Source: Pisolithus tinctorius
Lineage: Eukaryota > Basidiomycota > Agaricomycetes > Boletales > Pisolithaceae
Assembly: GCA_024663395.1 (NCBI GenBank)
Contig: JANFAH010000006.1
Span: forward strand, 558,001 to 622,000
Reading direction: 5' to 3'
Length of the DNA: 64,000 nt
Each line of letters begins with the position of its first letter. The first letter of the stretch is position 1. Both the position numbers and the translations under genes were made by a program. Below, piece by piece: positions 24,125 through 35,999 of this stretch. The notes beneath the pieces were generated by a model. It was not told where the DNA came from. It searched no databases and saw only the letters and a list, made by a program, of their open reading frames with translations.

Positions 24125-25355
24125 ATGGTGAGATCGACTAGATCAGCGCGCTCAGCGGGCCGTCGTCCAACGACGAGAAGCATGACGGGTCTCGCCACGC
24201 GTAGCGTGAGGCCTGGCCTCGTCACCCGCAGCATGTCGTCGCGAACAGGCACCACTCGTCGCCGAAAGACCCGAAGCGATCCTGCTACTGCCATCCAGTT
24301 ATGTAAGTCATTACGTTCTTGTGTATTGCACAACACATTTTGATTCGAACGTTATTTAATAGGTGGGGGCCGTTATCGGCAGCGGAAGAGACAAAGCAGT
24401 CGCACCGTTGTTAATACTGCTTCGGAATTGGACGAAAGATCTCGCATTTCCAAACCTCAGGCCAAGGTAGTGACTGCGCGCCATGATACCAGGGTCCGGC
24501 GTAAAGCCGGGAACTTCAAAGTCAGGGGCAAGTCCACGAACACCAAAAGGCGCGCCGCGAGTCAGCGAAGCTCAACCCCCGCAGCCAGACCTACCCTCGG
24601 AAAGCGGCTAGAGAGCATGGTCCGTGAAAACAAGGAGCTTACTCGTTTGGTCAACGAGTACAAAACAACCGCATCTCAACATCTCCTGAGGAATTTGGAA
24701 GAGAATTTTGCCTGTCCTCTGTATGTTTTTTCGTTTTCACTCGAACCAGCAAGCTCAAGCCAGTATTCCATCGCATAGTTGTTTCGAGATAATGTAAGTT
24801 TTTCCTGATCGATCCTCCACTGTGCACATCTTAGATGTGTGGTTTCGGTTAGTGCGTGCCCGTATACCCTACGTTCTCCATCCTGTGGACACACTTTCTG
24901 CGCTACATGCATCCTAAAGTGGTTCTTCTCCCATTTGCATCGCAGCTGCGGGGACTGGCATGACATGGTTCAATGTCCCATGTGCAGATGTCCTTTCTCT
25001 ACACCTGATCACCAGCCTAGGTCCGAATACACATTTCCATTTATGCCAAACCGGGCTTTGGACAGCGCCATCCTGGGCCAGCTTAAAAGTCTGGCAGATA
25101 GTCTAGACGTCAAGTCTTCCCCACCCGTCCCAAATGCACTGGCTGCTTGGGGTGAGGGAGGGCACTCCAAGCAGGATTGGATCAAGAGAGATAGGTACGC
25201 GTGTGACAAATTCCAGAGATCTTTATGTGCACTCAATCACACATCCATTGCCTCCGGGCAGAGTTGGCAGGAACGAGATGACATCCCTTGGCAAGCAGTG
25301 GGCCACAATGAAAGCCGTGGATTTTGTAAATTTCAAGAACCGTTTGGACGTCTGA
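24125..25355 (+). CDS. RING-finger protein with basic N-terminus
   Basis: Probable E3 ubiquitin ligase. The first exon is very rich in Arg, Ser and Thr (MVRSTRSARSAGRRPTTRSM), suggesting nuclear or nucleic-acid contact. A coiled-coil-like segment (LESMVRENKELTRLVNEY) leads into the RING. The C3HC4 ligands are split over three exons: NFACPL, a 17-nt micro-exon at about 24779 giving CFEII, then a third exon with YTLRSPSCGHTFCATCILKW and CPMCRCPF. A final intron from about 25195 to 25270 leads to a C-terminus ending in NRLDV with TGA at 25355. The RING is clear; the micro-exon is inferred from splice signals and frame. Confidence 0.75.
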
Positions 25356-25597
25356 TTTGGTGTTTTGGAAGTGCTGATTTGCTGGCGATCTGCTTTCAAT
25401 GACTTTTCCATATAACAAAGGACGTGTACCATCTAGTAGAACTAACCTCGACATATAAAACGTGCATGGTCTCGCCATGCCGAAGAAAATCTATTACTAC
25501 GATTACTCAAACTCCGATATACTATGCTATGAGAACGGTTGGCCCGGTGCGTAGCAAGCAGCCCCGGCTCGAATGTCTCGTAGTGGTACCGTTACGT

Positions 25598-26798
25598 TCA
25601 CTTCCCACCGGTGGTGCCAAGCCCCATCACAGTCTTACATGTGTCGTATATCCACCATTGGAATCCTGTGAATAACATCGTGCGTCAGTTATGTCCTCTC
25701 TTTACACGACATACACACTATTGCACTCACCTGTAAGCGTGCCAATCATAATCACACGTGTACCAAGACCCTTGGTCGCAAGCGTCACAAGACCCGTCTC
25801 CCGAGCGATTGTTCCGACACTCTTGCCCTTGTTCTCAGCCTTGCTCATGAGTGACACGACGGTATCGGCGGGGTGCGAAACGACGGCACATATTATTCCC
25901 GCAAGGTAACCCGAGGTGAACGTGATACCGAGTTGAGTCAGCTCCGAATATGTCTCTTTGGGCGCCGTGAAGATGTGTGTGTAGAATTGCTGTACGATGC
26001 CTTCGAAGAACACGAACTTGGCCATGGTATAGGGAATCTGCGGTTCCGAAGTGTTTGGTCTAGGCATGTCGAGATAAGAAAACGGAACGAAGAACTCACC
26101 TGACGGGTCCACAGCGGACCGAGAGATCCGAACGGGTATCGAGTTTCTAACCTTCTACTTCTCATCTCAGCCAAGGCAGCGCCGAATGCCGTCGGGAAAC
26201 TCCCGTTCGGACTCGTCTGAATCTTCACTTTGGTCATTTCGAAGGGACACAGGGCTATGTCAGCGAAAAACTCTGCGGACGCTGAGCCTGCAAGCCATAT
26301 GGCAGGCTTGTATTTCTTCGTTGCTTCTTCCCCAGCAACGTTCATGTAGAGGTCTTTAAAGACTTCGTACAGACCATACTTTAATGATCCTTGGAGGGTG
26401 TAGCCGATGAGAGTGGGCCCGAAGCCTTTCCATATACCCGTTGAACCTTCTTCATGGAGTACGGTGGCCAATCCGGACCAGAGTCGCTGGTATTTGGCTG
26501 GATTGACCTGTAGAGAAACAAGTGCGTCAAGATCGGAGAAGGGAGAGGTAGAAGACGTGGTGCTTACCTGCATGTTACACTTCACAACGTCGATGGGAGT
26601 CATTGCGGCATGGGTGAGACCGCACGCGAGTGCGCCTCCCATCAAGCATTTGGCGTAGTATGTGTTGTCATGAGGTACGATGCCGATGTACCTGGACGAG
26701 TTGTAAGGGGATGGTCAGTACTCAGTCGCGATAAGGAGCTAACGACGAGAAACGACTGACCGTGCATCCCATTTTCTAGTCGGTTGCAAGTGCGACAT
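25598..26798 (-). CDS. Mitochondrial phosphate carrier
   Basis: Inner-membrane carrier importing phosphate for ATP synthesis. Four or more exons read from ATG 26798 (MSHLQPTRKWDAR) across an intron into YIGIVPHDNTYYAKCLMGG. The three carrier signatures are visible: TPIDVVKCNMQ, LCPFEMTKVKIQ and SHPADTVVSLMS. Between them lie YQRLWSGLATVLHEEG and WLAGSASAEFFADIA. The last exon, found after an intron near 25640-25735, gives GFQWWIYDTCKTVMGL and ends at TGA 25598-25600. The open frame beyond the donor at about 25735 is intron. Length (about 310 residues) and motif order match the family. Confidence 0.9.
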
Positions 26799-26799
26799 T

Positions 26800-29690
26800 T
26801 CCGCAGGTACTGTTGGGAGTGAAAAGAAGGAGTCGTCTGTGGGCGTTAGAACAGCATGAAAGATCTCTTATACGGTTGGTTACCGGTGGGCACAGTTGAT
26901 GTGATCCCGCTTGGGTCACTGCCACTAGAGCCCACGCTGATGCCGGTCGGCGTGCGTCAGCCACTGCATGCTGATGCAGCAGAAATGTGTAGACTGCTTC
27001 AACTATCAGATCTTCAGAGACCGCCGAATGAGCTACAGGAACGACCACATGTGACGTCAGAAAATCCCACGTATCTTCCCTCCCCTACACTTGGGCGCCA
27101 AAAAAAGGAAGGTCTGGTCTGACGGTCACTGGCCAAAGAATTTTGATGCCATCGGCTACTGAGACTGACCTTCCTAGATTAATCCCGCGTCCAGTAAGAC
27201 ATATTTAATGCTGACTGTCTTGGAGGTTCAATCTTTGCACTCGTTCACCCAACCTCAGTACAGCCCGAGGATCTTATCACAGCTTCTGACTTGAAACAAA
27301 GCTGGGGGTAACGAGAATATCTGACGTCTCAAGTCCACTTCTATCTTTTCTTCTGATGAGCATGAGGTGTGCGTTTGATGGGGCCAGAGCTTCTCAATCA
27401 CCTGTTAATGAAAACTAAGAAACACGCGAACAAACCCACCTATCGCCCTTCCGCTTCGTGGTGATCAGCATCAATAGAAGCCTACTGCTGTGGAAGTGTC
27501 CAGTGTCCAGACAACCGTCTCGAAATGAAGGGCCTGCATGAGCGCTTGTACTGGTTCCGTGTGAAGTGAAAACTCTGTGAGTAGGGCCGAGGAAAGCATG
27601 GACCGCCGAGTACTGTCGGTAGGGATGGATGCCGAAGATACCCCAGAACGGTTCCACCATGTTCGTAGGTAGACGAAAGAGAAGCCATGGATGGAAGAGC
27701 AAAGGTGAGTCACAAAAAAAAAAAAAGATGTCGCACATAGAGAGATACGAGAGGATGACTTGCCTTTCTATCCAAGGCGGAATGGAAGGTACTCACGAAA
27801 CGCCACGCATCGTCTACGCATGGGTCTAACTGCTGATGATACGACCGCAATGACCCGCATTGGAAACGGTAAATAAGTTGTGCAGGTGGTCATGCCAAGT
27901 GCACATTAAGGGTTGAAACAATGTCGGTTAACCGTCGGCCGTTGCCAGGCCTTCGAGCCAACGGATGTTGATCCTGAAGAACTTTGGAGAAAATCATATG
28001 GTGGTTCATGTGGGGTGAAGTATGCAGCCAAAAAAAACACTCCTCTGCCGTAGTGACCCCACTGTAGACGATAATGACGTTCCTTGTCATGCGCAGTGGA
28101 GCACTGTAGACTTCCCAAAGACCTCCTAAGCTGTGATGTCGTGGAAATATCGCTTCGAGTAGAACAAAGAGAAAAAAATTACTCGCGTTATTGCTGTATT
28201 GATTGGCTCACTGCCACAGACGATACTCGCGACGATCACATCGCCTCACATCGCGCAAGGGAACGCCGAGGAGACCCGAGTTCGGGTTGCCGGATCAACA
28301 CGTGGCAGGGTGTAGACGGGTACGTACATTGTATAAGCCCCCCGTTCGAGGCACCTCCGCTGTTCGGCGATTTACTTTATCGCCCTAGCGCAGCTCACTG
28401 GTATTAAGGGACAGGTCTAGGCTGGCCAAGAAGGCGGTCAAGTCCGATGGGGGGGTGACACACTTAGTACTCCAGCCACCAGGAAAGGCGAAGGGAAAGG
28501 CACACAGCGCCTGTGCACACGTTCGAGAATGTCTCGGGGTATTCTGGCACCCTCGTAGCGAGTCACATGGTGGTGTGTGAAAGAGCAAAAAGCTCAATTA
28601 TTATTACTATTATTTTAGTACTTAGCGCTGTCGATCTACACGCGCATGTAATAAAAAAGGCCTAAAGATTTCCCTCTTGATATGACGACTGGCCTCAAAT
28701 TATCTATATCCAACAAATGGGCGAGGACGTGGCGTGGTAAATGCCATCAAGTGTGGAGCCTGCCGTTCCATATCGAAGGAGAGGCGTAAAGTCCTGTGTA
28801 CACGAGTGTCCAACCCCTAAGGGTATGGTAGGGTATGGTGGGGAACCGCACACAATCCTGCAGGCACCGCATCAGTGCCGCCGGAAGTGGTGGAGTCAAG
28901 ATGACAGCTATGACAGTGGGGTGGTCAGCGTGCGAAGCGCAACGAATCAGCAGAAGCACGAGCAGACGACCTTTGATAGTTCTTCCGATTGATCCGGGCA
29001 CCCGTGGGTTCGTCGATTGAGAAGCAAAAGAAGAGTATGTAGCCACATAATAACGCTGAGTCACTATGACGACAGTATTATTGCCTTGGTTCACGTTCAC
29101 AGTGTAGATGTTACGGTGGCGAAAAGAAATTTATCAATTCCGCTCTGTGTTCCGGGTCCCGGTACTGGGAGGCAGATAAATTAATGCGGTCTGGACGTCG
29201 ATATGGTGATGCCATTAGGGAGTGTTGATAGTACTTACTTGACACCGGGAGCCGGAACCGGACAGTATATTGACAGTAGTACAACTGACGGCAAAAATCA
29301 TTAGGGGGGACCACAGGGCACCACCGTTCGGTGGGACATCATCCCCGTGATATTGATGGGCGCCGGTTGGGCGCCGGCGTGTCAAAGAAGAGCAACCTGT
29401 ATGATAACGTCCGCGCAGTTGCTATGCGTCGAGATGATTTCCTTCCAATCTTTGATTTCGACTGTGATCCGCAGGTTGTCTTGGTAGCTTCGAATTCGAG
29501 AATTCCGGCGTAGCTGCGGGATAGCTTTTGCGCTGACAAGCAGTGCAGTAATCTGATAAGGAGTTTGACTAGGCATGTCGCACTGTCGCAGTCAATTACC
29601 GTGCAATATTACTGGTATATTTGGCGTGAGTATGTGTGGTGCCATCGGTCCGCAATGTCTTCCTGTGCCCATCCATGGCTGTCCCAAGCG
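26800..29690. other. Long intergenic stretch, no gene supported
   Basis: About 2.9 kb between the phosphate carrier and the first duplicated block. Open frames are short, overlapping on both strands and without recognisable motifs. A poly-A run at 27714-27727, CpG content comparable to the gene-rich parts and the lack of splice-consistent exons suggest non-coding or decayed sequence. I found no tRNA or transposon signature. Confidence 0.45.
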
Positions 29691-30031
29691 CCTCTCCATG
29701 GGACCGTGTTTCGTGAAGCGGGGCGTAGTCAACAGGGCTACTCTGGCATGAGCCAGACCAGACAGAGAGTGGTCGGTGTCATGGCAGGGCTGACGGGCAC
29801 TGGTCCTGTTAGTCAAGCTTGGCAGACGATTGCGGTATGTAAACATAAAATATAAAATGTCATTGCCGTGACGACCGACGCCGCATTGCATCGGGTAAAC
29901 GCTATTTATAAATTATATTTATTTTTGAAGTATATAACAATTGGGGTGACCTCGAGGGCGCCCGCTGTGCAATGCCCACCCGGTGTCTGTCCTCTGGCTA
30001 CTCTCCCTTGTTCACTTGGGGTCTCCTGCAG

Positions 30032-31566
30032 ACATCCCCAGAGACCGTCCCCCTCGAAGATGTCGACGACGACGACCCATCTGCCTACTACTTTACACTG
30101 CGGACAGGCAGACGCGACACGGTCGAGTTGCGGTCATTCCTGTATCTCGATCTAGCAAGCAGCTCTGCCAGGTCCATAGCGGCTCAGACGCAGCGAAGTC
30201 GTCAACAGACCTCTCACAAGCGTAAAACCTCCATGTTGTCGCGATCGACCAGTTGGACATTCTGTACCTCAGAACTGAATAGCGATTTGTGTGTCTTCTT
30301 GACCCATGTTGCATACTCGTGCTGACGTACCTGCACAGCAGACGTGAGAGGCATATCGCATTCACTCCTAAACGTGTTCCTCCTCTCCCTCCTAAGCTTG
30401 CTGTGCCGGTGGTGTCCCGGCGACCTTCGCGAGAGTCATTGCGAAATATACCCTCTCCGAAGCCGGTGCCATTGACGTCACTCCCAGACCCTCCGGCAGT
30501 ATCCTCATCGGCGGGTATGACTTTACTGCCCAACAACCCTCCGAACGCAGAGTCGCAGCCGCCTTCCTCCCTGCCGATGCAGAAGGGAACGAGGACAGCA
30601 CCTCTGAGCCCTTCACACTCTGGACTGGTGCAACCATCGCGTCCGTATCTTTCGCTTGCACCCTCTACGTCCTCGTATACGTCATCTCTGAACGTATTCG
30701 TCTCATCACCTCATCCGCCCCGATCTTCACATTGTCGCGCATCGCACTCAGTCCCTCTTGTCGAGTACGATTCATCGTTGCTCTCACCACCACCTTTCTC
30801 TCCTCGTTCACCGGCATTCTCAGACAGTGGAGCGGACACACATAAGCTTCATCACCAGCGTCGCGCGTCTTCACCAGCGCGCTCAGAAAGTATCACCTCA
30901 TCAGCCAGAATGCGGAGTAGAATGGATGCGTTAGCTTGTCTAGAAGGTAGGGGGAGATTGGGATTACGGGGCCGTGGGCGTGGAGATGGACGCAGAAAGA
31001 GTAACTTCATGAGTATGAGCGATGGCGAGGACGAAGAGGGCGACGGCGAGGGCAACCGACAGGATATAGCTGTTACTTGCCCTGGGGGTGAGGAGATGCG
31101 GATTGCGCCGACCATTTGTGTTGAAGACGTGGGCTCGATGGGGGACATCGAGGACGAAGGAGCTGAGGAAGGGCAGAGCCCTCCCAATTCCTCGCGCCTC
31201 TTCGTGAGCAACAAAGTACGGCCTGGAGCAGACGATAATCAGCGTATCCGGAAACGATTCTCGCCCTCACCTGCACGGTCTGCGCCGTTATTTTTATCCG
31301 GGACGACGCTCGTTGTTGAGCCTTCTGCGTCGGCAAGCAGTTCGTCACTTCCCGCCATGTCGTCCTCGGCCCCAGCTGCATCCTCTCCTGTAGGCAATGT
31401 TGTCGGAGCTTCAACTGCCTCCACAGCCATGTCTCGCGGACGCAAACGACGGAGTACGCTTGAATCATGGTTTCCTCTGCGTAGTTTCATCGATCTGAAG
31501 GCCGATTCGGAAGAGCGCGTGTCTTCGTGGAAGTGGAGAAGTTTTATCGAGATTGGCGTTGCCTGA
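30032..31566 (+). pseudogene. S/P-rich protein gene fragment, block copy 1
   Basis: Begins directly after a splice acceptor (ctgcag at 30026-30031), so the 5' exons seem to be missing. The encoded protein is low-complexity, Ser/Pro/Arg-rich, with conserved-looking stretches RDTVELRSFLYLDLA and RRPSRESLRNIPS and the C-terminus STLESWFPLRSFIDLKADS. Relative to copy 2, a six-base loss near 30235 and other changes, including a TAG near 30280, break the first part of the frame. From about 30330 a frame of about 400 codons stays open to TGA at 31564-31566. I do not recognise the family. Expression is possible but the full gene is not here. Confidence 0.6.
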
Positions 31567-31569
31567 CTG

Positions 31570-32165
31570 TAAATTCCCCTTGCGATGTGGTATGATCTTC
31601 CCCCCCGCGATGTTTCTTACTGTTCGTATTCTATCTGGCTATCCTATTCACTTTGCTTACACCGGATACACGGGATGTATCCAAATCCCCCCCATCCATA
31701 CCGTTGACTTTTGATTTCCTTAGGCGCTTCTAATTGTGGTTTCTTACGCATTGCTCTTGCCGAACATCTAGTTTTAGGCTCCAAAACTGCATGCTAATTT
31801 CTTTCTTTTTCCTTCGTCGTTGACCACTCTTACATATGATCTCTTGCAATCCCTAATATGTCCAGTTCTATCTTTCCTTACGATACACTCAATCATGACC
31901 ACAGACACCCGAGCAGTATAGATCGAAGAATGTAATAGTAGTGTCGACTTGACAACCCATTTTCTGAATCAGAACGTATACTCCTTGTGTCGGAAAAAGC
32001 CACCACCAGCAGGTCACAGTTGTACTTGGTTACTTACTGATAGGGGCGTTGATATCGACCAGCAACAGTCCGTATTAAACTCCACGTCCTCTCCACGTGT
32101 CCAACTTCGTTTCGAACCGTACGCTTACTGCGCCTGCGACATTCTAAGAACTTCGACTTCTCATT
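31570..32165. other. Spacer between the two block genes (copy 1)
   Basis: T- and C-rich 3' region of the S/P-rich gene followed by presumed promoter of the GTPase gene. It matches 47597-48200 in the other block. No coding frame is supported. Confidence 0.55.
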
Positions 32166-32169
32166 ATTC

Positions 32170-35005
32170 ATGGCTCTAGCCCTAGCCCTAGAGACACGAA
32201 CATTCCCGTGTCTGCCTCTATTCAAGGTGGTTGCACTGTGTTCTTTATGTGGTCCCTAAGCGTACTTAGTTACTTGGCCAGGTTCTTCGCCAAACAGTAC
32301 AGGTACTCTTGCTCCTGCACTGATCGAGGCACAAGCAATTGTCCCATCTTCCTCGGAAGAGAGTGCGGATGCTTCTGTTCCTGTACATATTAAAGAAGTA
32401 CCCACGGGTAAGCGTTGTACTTGCTGCGAAGGGGACAAGTCTAAGAACATTAATGATCAGTATCAACCTCCGCACGCCCTATGCATCGCTTAGATCCTGC
32501 GAAAGCTAGAGAGCAGATCGATCGCATCGATCGGTTTCGCATTCTGGTCATGGGCAGAGCCAATGCAGGTAAAACGACAATCCTGCAGAGGGTCTGTAAT
32601 ACTACGGATCAACCAGAAATTTTTAATGGAAAAGGAGAGAAGGTGTGTATGTTTCATGGTATTTGTTTGAGATTAACGGTTTGTCGGGCTGTATTCAGGT
32701 GGATGCTACCTTGGTGCAGGGTTCACTAATGGTGAGGTGACTTATGACTATTCTGCAGTGTATGTTGAATGGTTGAATGTTTCCAGCGCGGCGAGCACAA
32801 CATCGAGGATGAGTTGGTTTTTAAGAGTAATCCACACTTTGTATTCTATGACTCACGTGGATTTGAGGCCGGAAGTGAAGAGCAATTTGGCATGATGAAG
32901 GAATTCGTCATGGATCGTGCGAAGACAGCCTGGACAAGAGAATCCATGCCATATGGTAGGGACACTATGTTGGACACCCTAACTGAAATGACATGGTGTC
33001 TGTGATGAATTTAGGTTTTGCATTCCTTTGAATGAAAGCCACAGGATGGTCACAGCAGCAGAAAAGAAGTTCTTCAATGAGTGTGAGACTGGGCAGGGTG
33101 TGTATATTATCCTATACTCTGTTCATGTGTTTAAATTTCAGTGTTTTTGTCACAGTTCCTGTAATTGTATTGTTGACAAAAACAGACACCTTGGACTTGG
33201 ATGCCTTCATGGAGCTCTTTGATGATGGTTTGAATGAAGATGATACAATGGAAAGGACTGCAGAGGTAGAAAAAAGGAAGTTGAATGAGTGTCTTGTAAA
33301 GGTCAAGGGTTGGTTGAATAAGTTAAGGTTTCCACCCCATGACTATCTGCCACTCACTGGTCAGTATCCTAACCATCACCTGGGAATGGCACACCCTTGA
33401 TATAAAATGACTGCAGGAATGCAAGAAGAGGGTGCTGATTGTGCAACCCTACTGACATGCACAGCAAATGCATTAAATGAGGAATGACTGCAGCAGCTCC
33501 TCATATCAACACAGCAATCCAACCTAGGACTGTGTATGAAGTTTGCAATAACAAAGTGAGTGATATAGCTGAAGGATAAGAATGTACTAATATGTGCCAG
33601 GATACTGAAGAAGTGTATGCATGACATGGTGGGCAAGATCACACCAGCAGGTCTTGCATTTTGGCTCTCAGGATAGTTTCCATATGTAAGAAGATAGAGT
33701 GGAATTGAGGAGATACTAATTTTTCAACAGAGTGTGTGTGAAATTGTAAAAAGAAATGGGCATAATGAATACTAGTGTGACTGTGGCATTGGGTGGATAG
33801 CATGTGAGGGGATCAAGTGCTGGAAGTTCTGGAAGCATTCTGACCATGTTCACTTCTACCCCTTTGGACTTGCATTCATAGAAGGTGAGTGGAGCCATGG
33901 CAGGTGGTGGAAGCATTCTGACCATGTTCACTCCCACCCTTTTGGACTTGCATTCACAGTTTGTGAGTGGAGCCATGGCAGGTGGTGGAAGCATTCTGAC
34001 CATGTTCCCTCCCACACTTTTGGACTTGCATTCATAGGGAGTGAGTGGAGCCATGGCAGGTGGTGGCAGCATTCTGACCATGTTCACTCCCACCCTTTTT
34101 GACTTGCATTCATAGCATGTGAGTGGAGCCATAGCAGGTGGTGGAAGCATTCTGACCATGTTCACTCCCACCTTCTGAATATGGTCCCTGGTTTTTGAAA
34201 ATGTTGTCCATATTTCATAAATAGACAGTGAGCTCAATTGATGTATCCATTCCACATTCATATTTTACATTATCTCAGGATGTAGGTCAACATTTACACA
34301 GAGTTTCAATTTGACCCTTATATCTCTACTTGCATGTATCAGCATGTTAGTCATAATCTTTCAGATTTATTTCCCATGCTAATATATGGTGTAGATTGTG
34401 TGCATTCATTTTTCTCTCCATTTGTATGATGATCACTGATAAAGTTTGTAGTTGGTTCGTGGCCCTGTTTCTCATTGATGTTACCTGACATGGTCCTGTC
34501 ACACATTGTGAAGGTGGTCTGTTTTATTTTCTTTCTTTCTTCCATAGACAGATCACCTGAGTTGACAACATTTTAGCCTACCATTGCTAATAATTCCTCT
34601 TCTGTCCAAATGCCTACTTTGGCCACCTTACAACAACCTTCAATGCAATATCTTGCAACACATGGCATCAGTAATTGATCTCTTGTCATGATTTGATACC
34701 CATAACCCCCAATTGCAGGTGCTATACTTGTGTTTGAATATTTGTACTTCTTGTTGCAGGCCAACCAAGCAAATGGTGATTTGTAGGCAAACCTTGAACT
34801 GGCTGTCAGAACATATCAAACATCAGGAGTCCAAGCTACTGTTGCCAGACTCATCACAGCAGCATTTCAGCATCATGGTGAAGATGTGGAAGCTTTATCC
34901 CCCATCCCTGTGCATATTGCAATGGAAAATCAGATGTGTAAGGCACTATTTCCTCATCACCCATCAACCTCTTTCTTGTATTTGGATTAGCAAAGATGAT
35001 ATAGG
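32170..35005 (+). pseudogene. G-domain GTPase pseudogene, block copy 1
   Basis: Dead paralogue of the gene at 48202. The G1 motif VMGRANAGKTT, G3-like YDSRGFEAGSE and G4 LLTKTD are still readable. Damage relative to copy 2: about 240 bp of the N-terminal coding region is missing at 32172; a 4-bp deletion at about 32929 (cagtccagctgg becomes cagcctgg) shifts the frame; stops appear in LNEE|TGA near 33484, in TCAGGATAG near 33670, and as a TAG near 34786 where copy 2 has CAG. The intron at 33686-34576 holds the short minisatellite. Parent family: P-loop GTPases expanded in agaricomycetes. Confidence 0.82.
33797..34181. repeat. 78-bp minisatellite, about 5 units
   Basis: Tandem array inside the large intron of the copy 1 GTPase pseudogene. 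Each unit contains GTGAGTGGAGCCATGG and CCATGTTCACTCCCACCC. Flanks are the same as for the array at 50068-51982, so the two arrays descend from one ancestor and differ mainly in unit number. Confidence 0.9.
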
Positions 35006-35049
35006 AGGGGATATTTTTCAAGTTTTACTGATCCTGCTGTGAGTCCCTC

Positions 35050-35990
35050 CAATCCTCACATACATATGAAACATGAAGATATTATTTTCAGGCCACCAAT
35101 GCTGATCATTTGGAATCCTTCATTGTGGGGGGGAGCTGGTGAACCCTGGCATTGGCTTCTCCCTTATAATTGGATGTGCCACCAATCTTCATGTTGACAA
35201 TCCCCACATCTGCCACACCAGGAAAATGCAATGGTTCTGTATGAATTGAATCAAATATATATCCTATGCCATACCATTCAGCTATCCAGAGTCAAACTTT
35301 ACCTATGTTCTATTCCATTCTATTTTGTCTTTATGACTCATGTCCAAGTGCAATTCAACCCCTGCACAAGTTACCCAGCAGCCACAATGAACATTTCCTA
35401 CCTAACCATTCCTTTGCTGACCTAACCATTTTCTCTCCATTGTGACAACTGCCCTCTCACTTAACACCCTTCTTCCTAGCAAATTGGAAAACCACAGAGC
35501 AATGCATGCATATAATAACCTAAATAATCAGTTCCTGCCAGATGTTGGTCCTGCCTGTGTGTCAAGTCTGGTTCTTCTCCACTGGCAAGTCCTGTTGCAA
35601 GGCCAGCTGGGAGGGGGCAGATGTGGGCAGGGGTTATAGGTATAGACTGTTCAAGTTTGGACTTAGCAACTGTGAATACAGCACTATTCCCTCTGGCCTT
35701 GGGCTTGCAGCTGGGCTGAGCATAACACTAGTAACAAGACATAGAATATGACAAGGACTAGGCCAGTTGATCAATTGGTTGGGGACTGGGTGAGTTTCCT
35801 CACAAACTATAACTTCTAGTCTTAGACCTGTGCTCACCCATAGCTAGACCACAAACTCACACATGACAAGCAACTATCATAGGAAATGGAATCCAAGTCC
35901 AACAACGGCTTGCTGTCATTTGATACATGAATATGAAATCTGTATAGTTACGAGCATCGATCTTCACAGAAGCTGTGGTTCATCCAACTT
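35050..35990. other. CpG-poor tail of block copy 1
   Basis: AT-rich DNA with no supported gene. It matches 52850-53232 plus 60783-61370 in copy 2. The point AACATTTCCTACCTAACC at about 35390 is the empty equivalent of the chromovirus insertion site. Confidence 0.7.
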
Positions 35991-35999
35991 ATTAACCAA

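Larger units (their letters stand above)
29700..35990 (+). repeat. Paralogous block, copy 1
   Basis: About 6.3 kb that recurs at 45490-61370. The order is identical: leader with TTTCGTGAAGCGGGGCGTAG, an A/T tract at about 29905-29937, an S/P-rich gene fragment, a GTPase gene, a 78-bp minisatellite, then a tail ending at GGTTCATCCAACTT. By eye the copies agree over most of their length apart from indels. The block has a CpG-normal left half (to about 32.95 kb) and a CpG-poor right half. I found no terminal inverted repeats or Helitron ends, so the mode of duplication is open. Confidence 0.85.

Noticed and set aside
27415..27830. Possible genes on both strands near 27.4-27.8 kb
   Set aside because: Overlapping open frames without motifs, splice logic or a recognisable family.
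32172..32192. Telomere-like CCCTAG repeats
   Set aside because: Only two or three units, and in block copy 2 (48444) they are part of a Ser/Pro coding repeat.
29700..35990. Block as a Helitron or other named transposon
   Set aside because: No Rep/helicase, no TC...CTRR ends with hairpin, no terminal inverted repeats found at the block borders.
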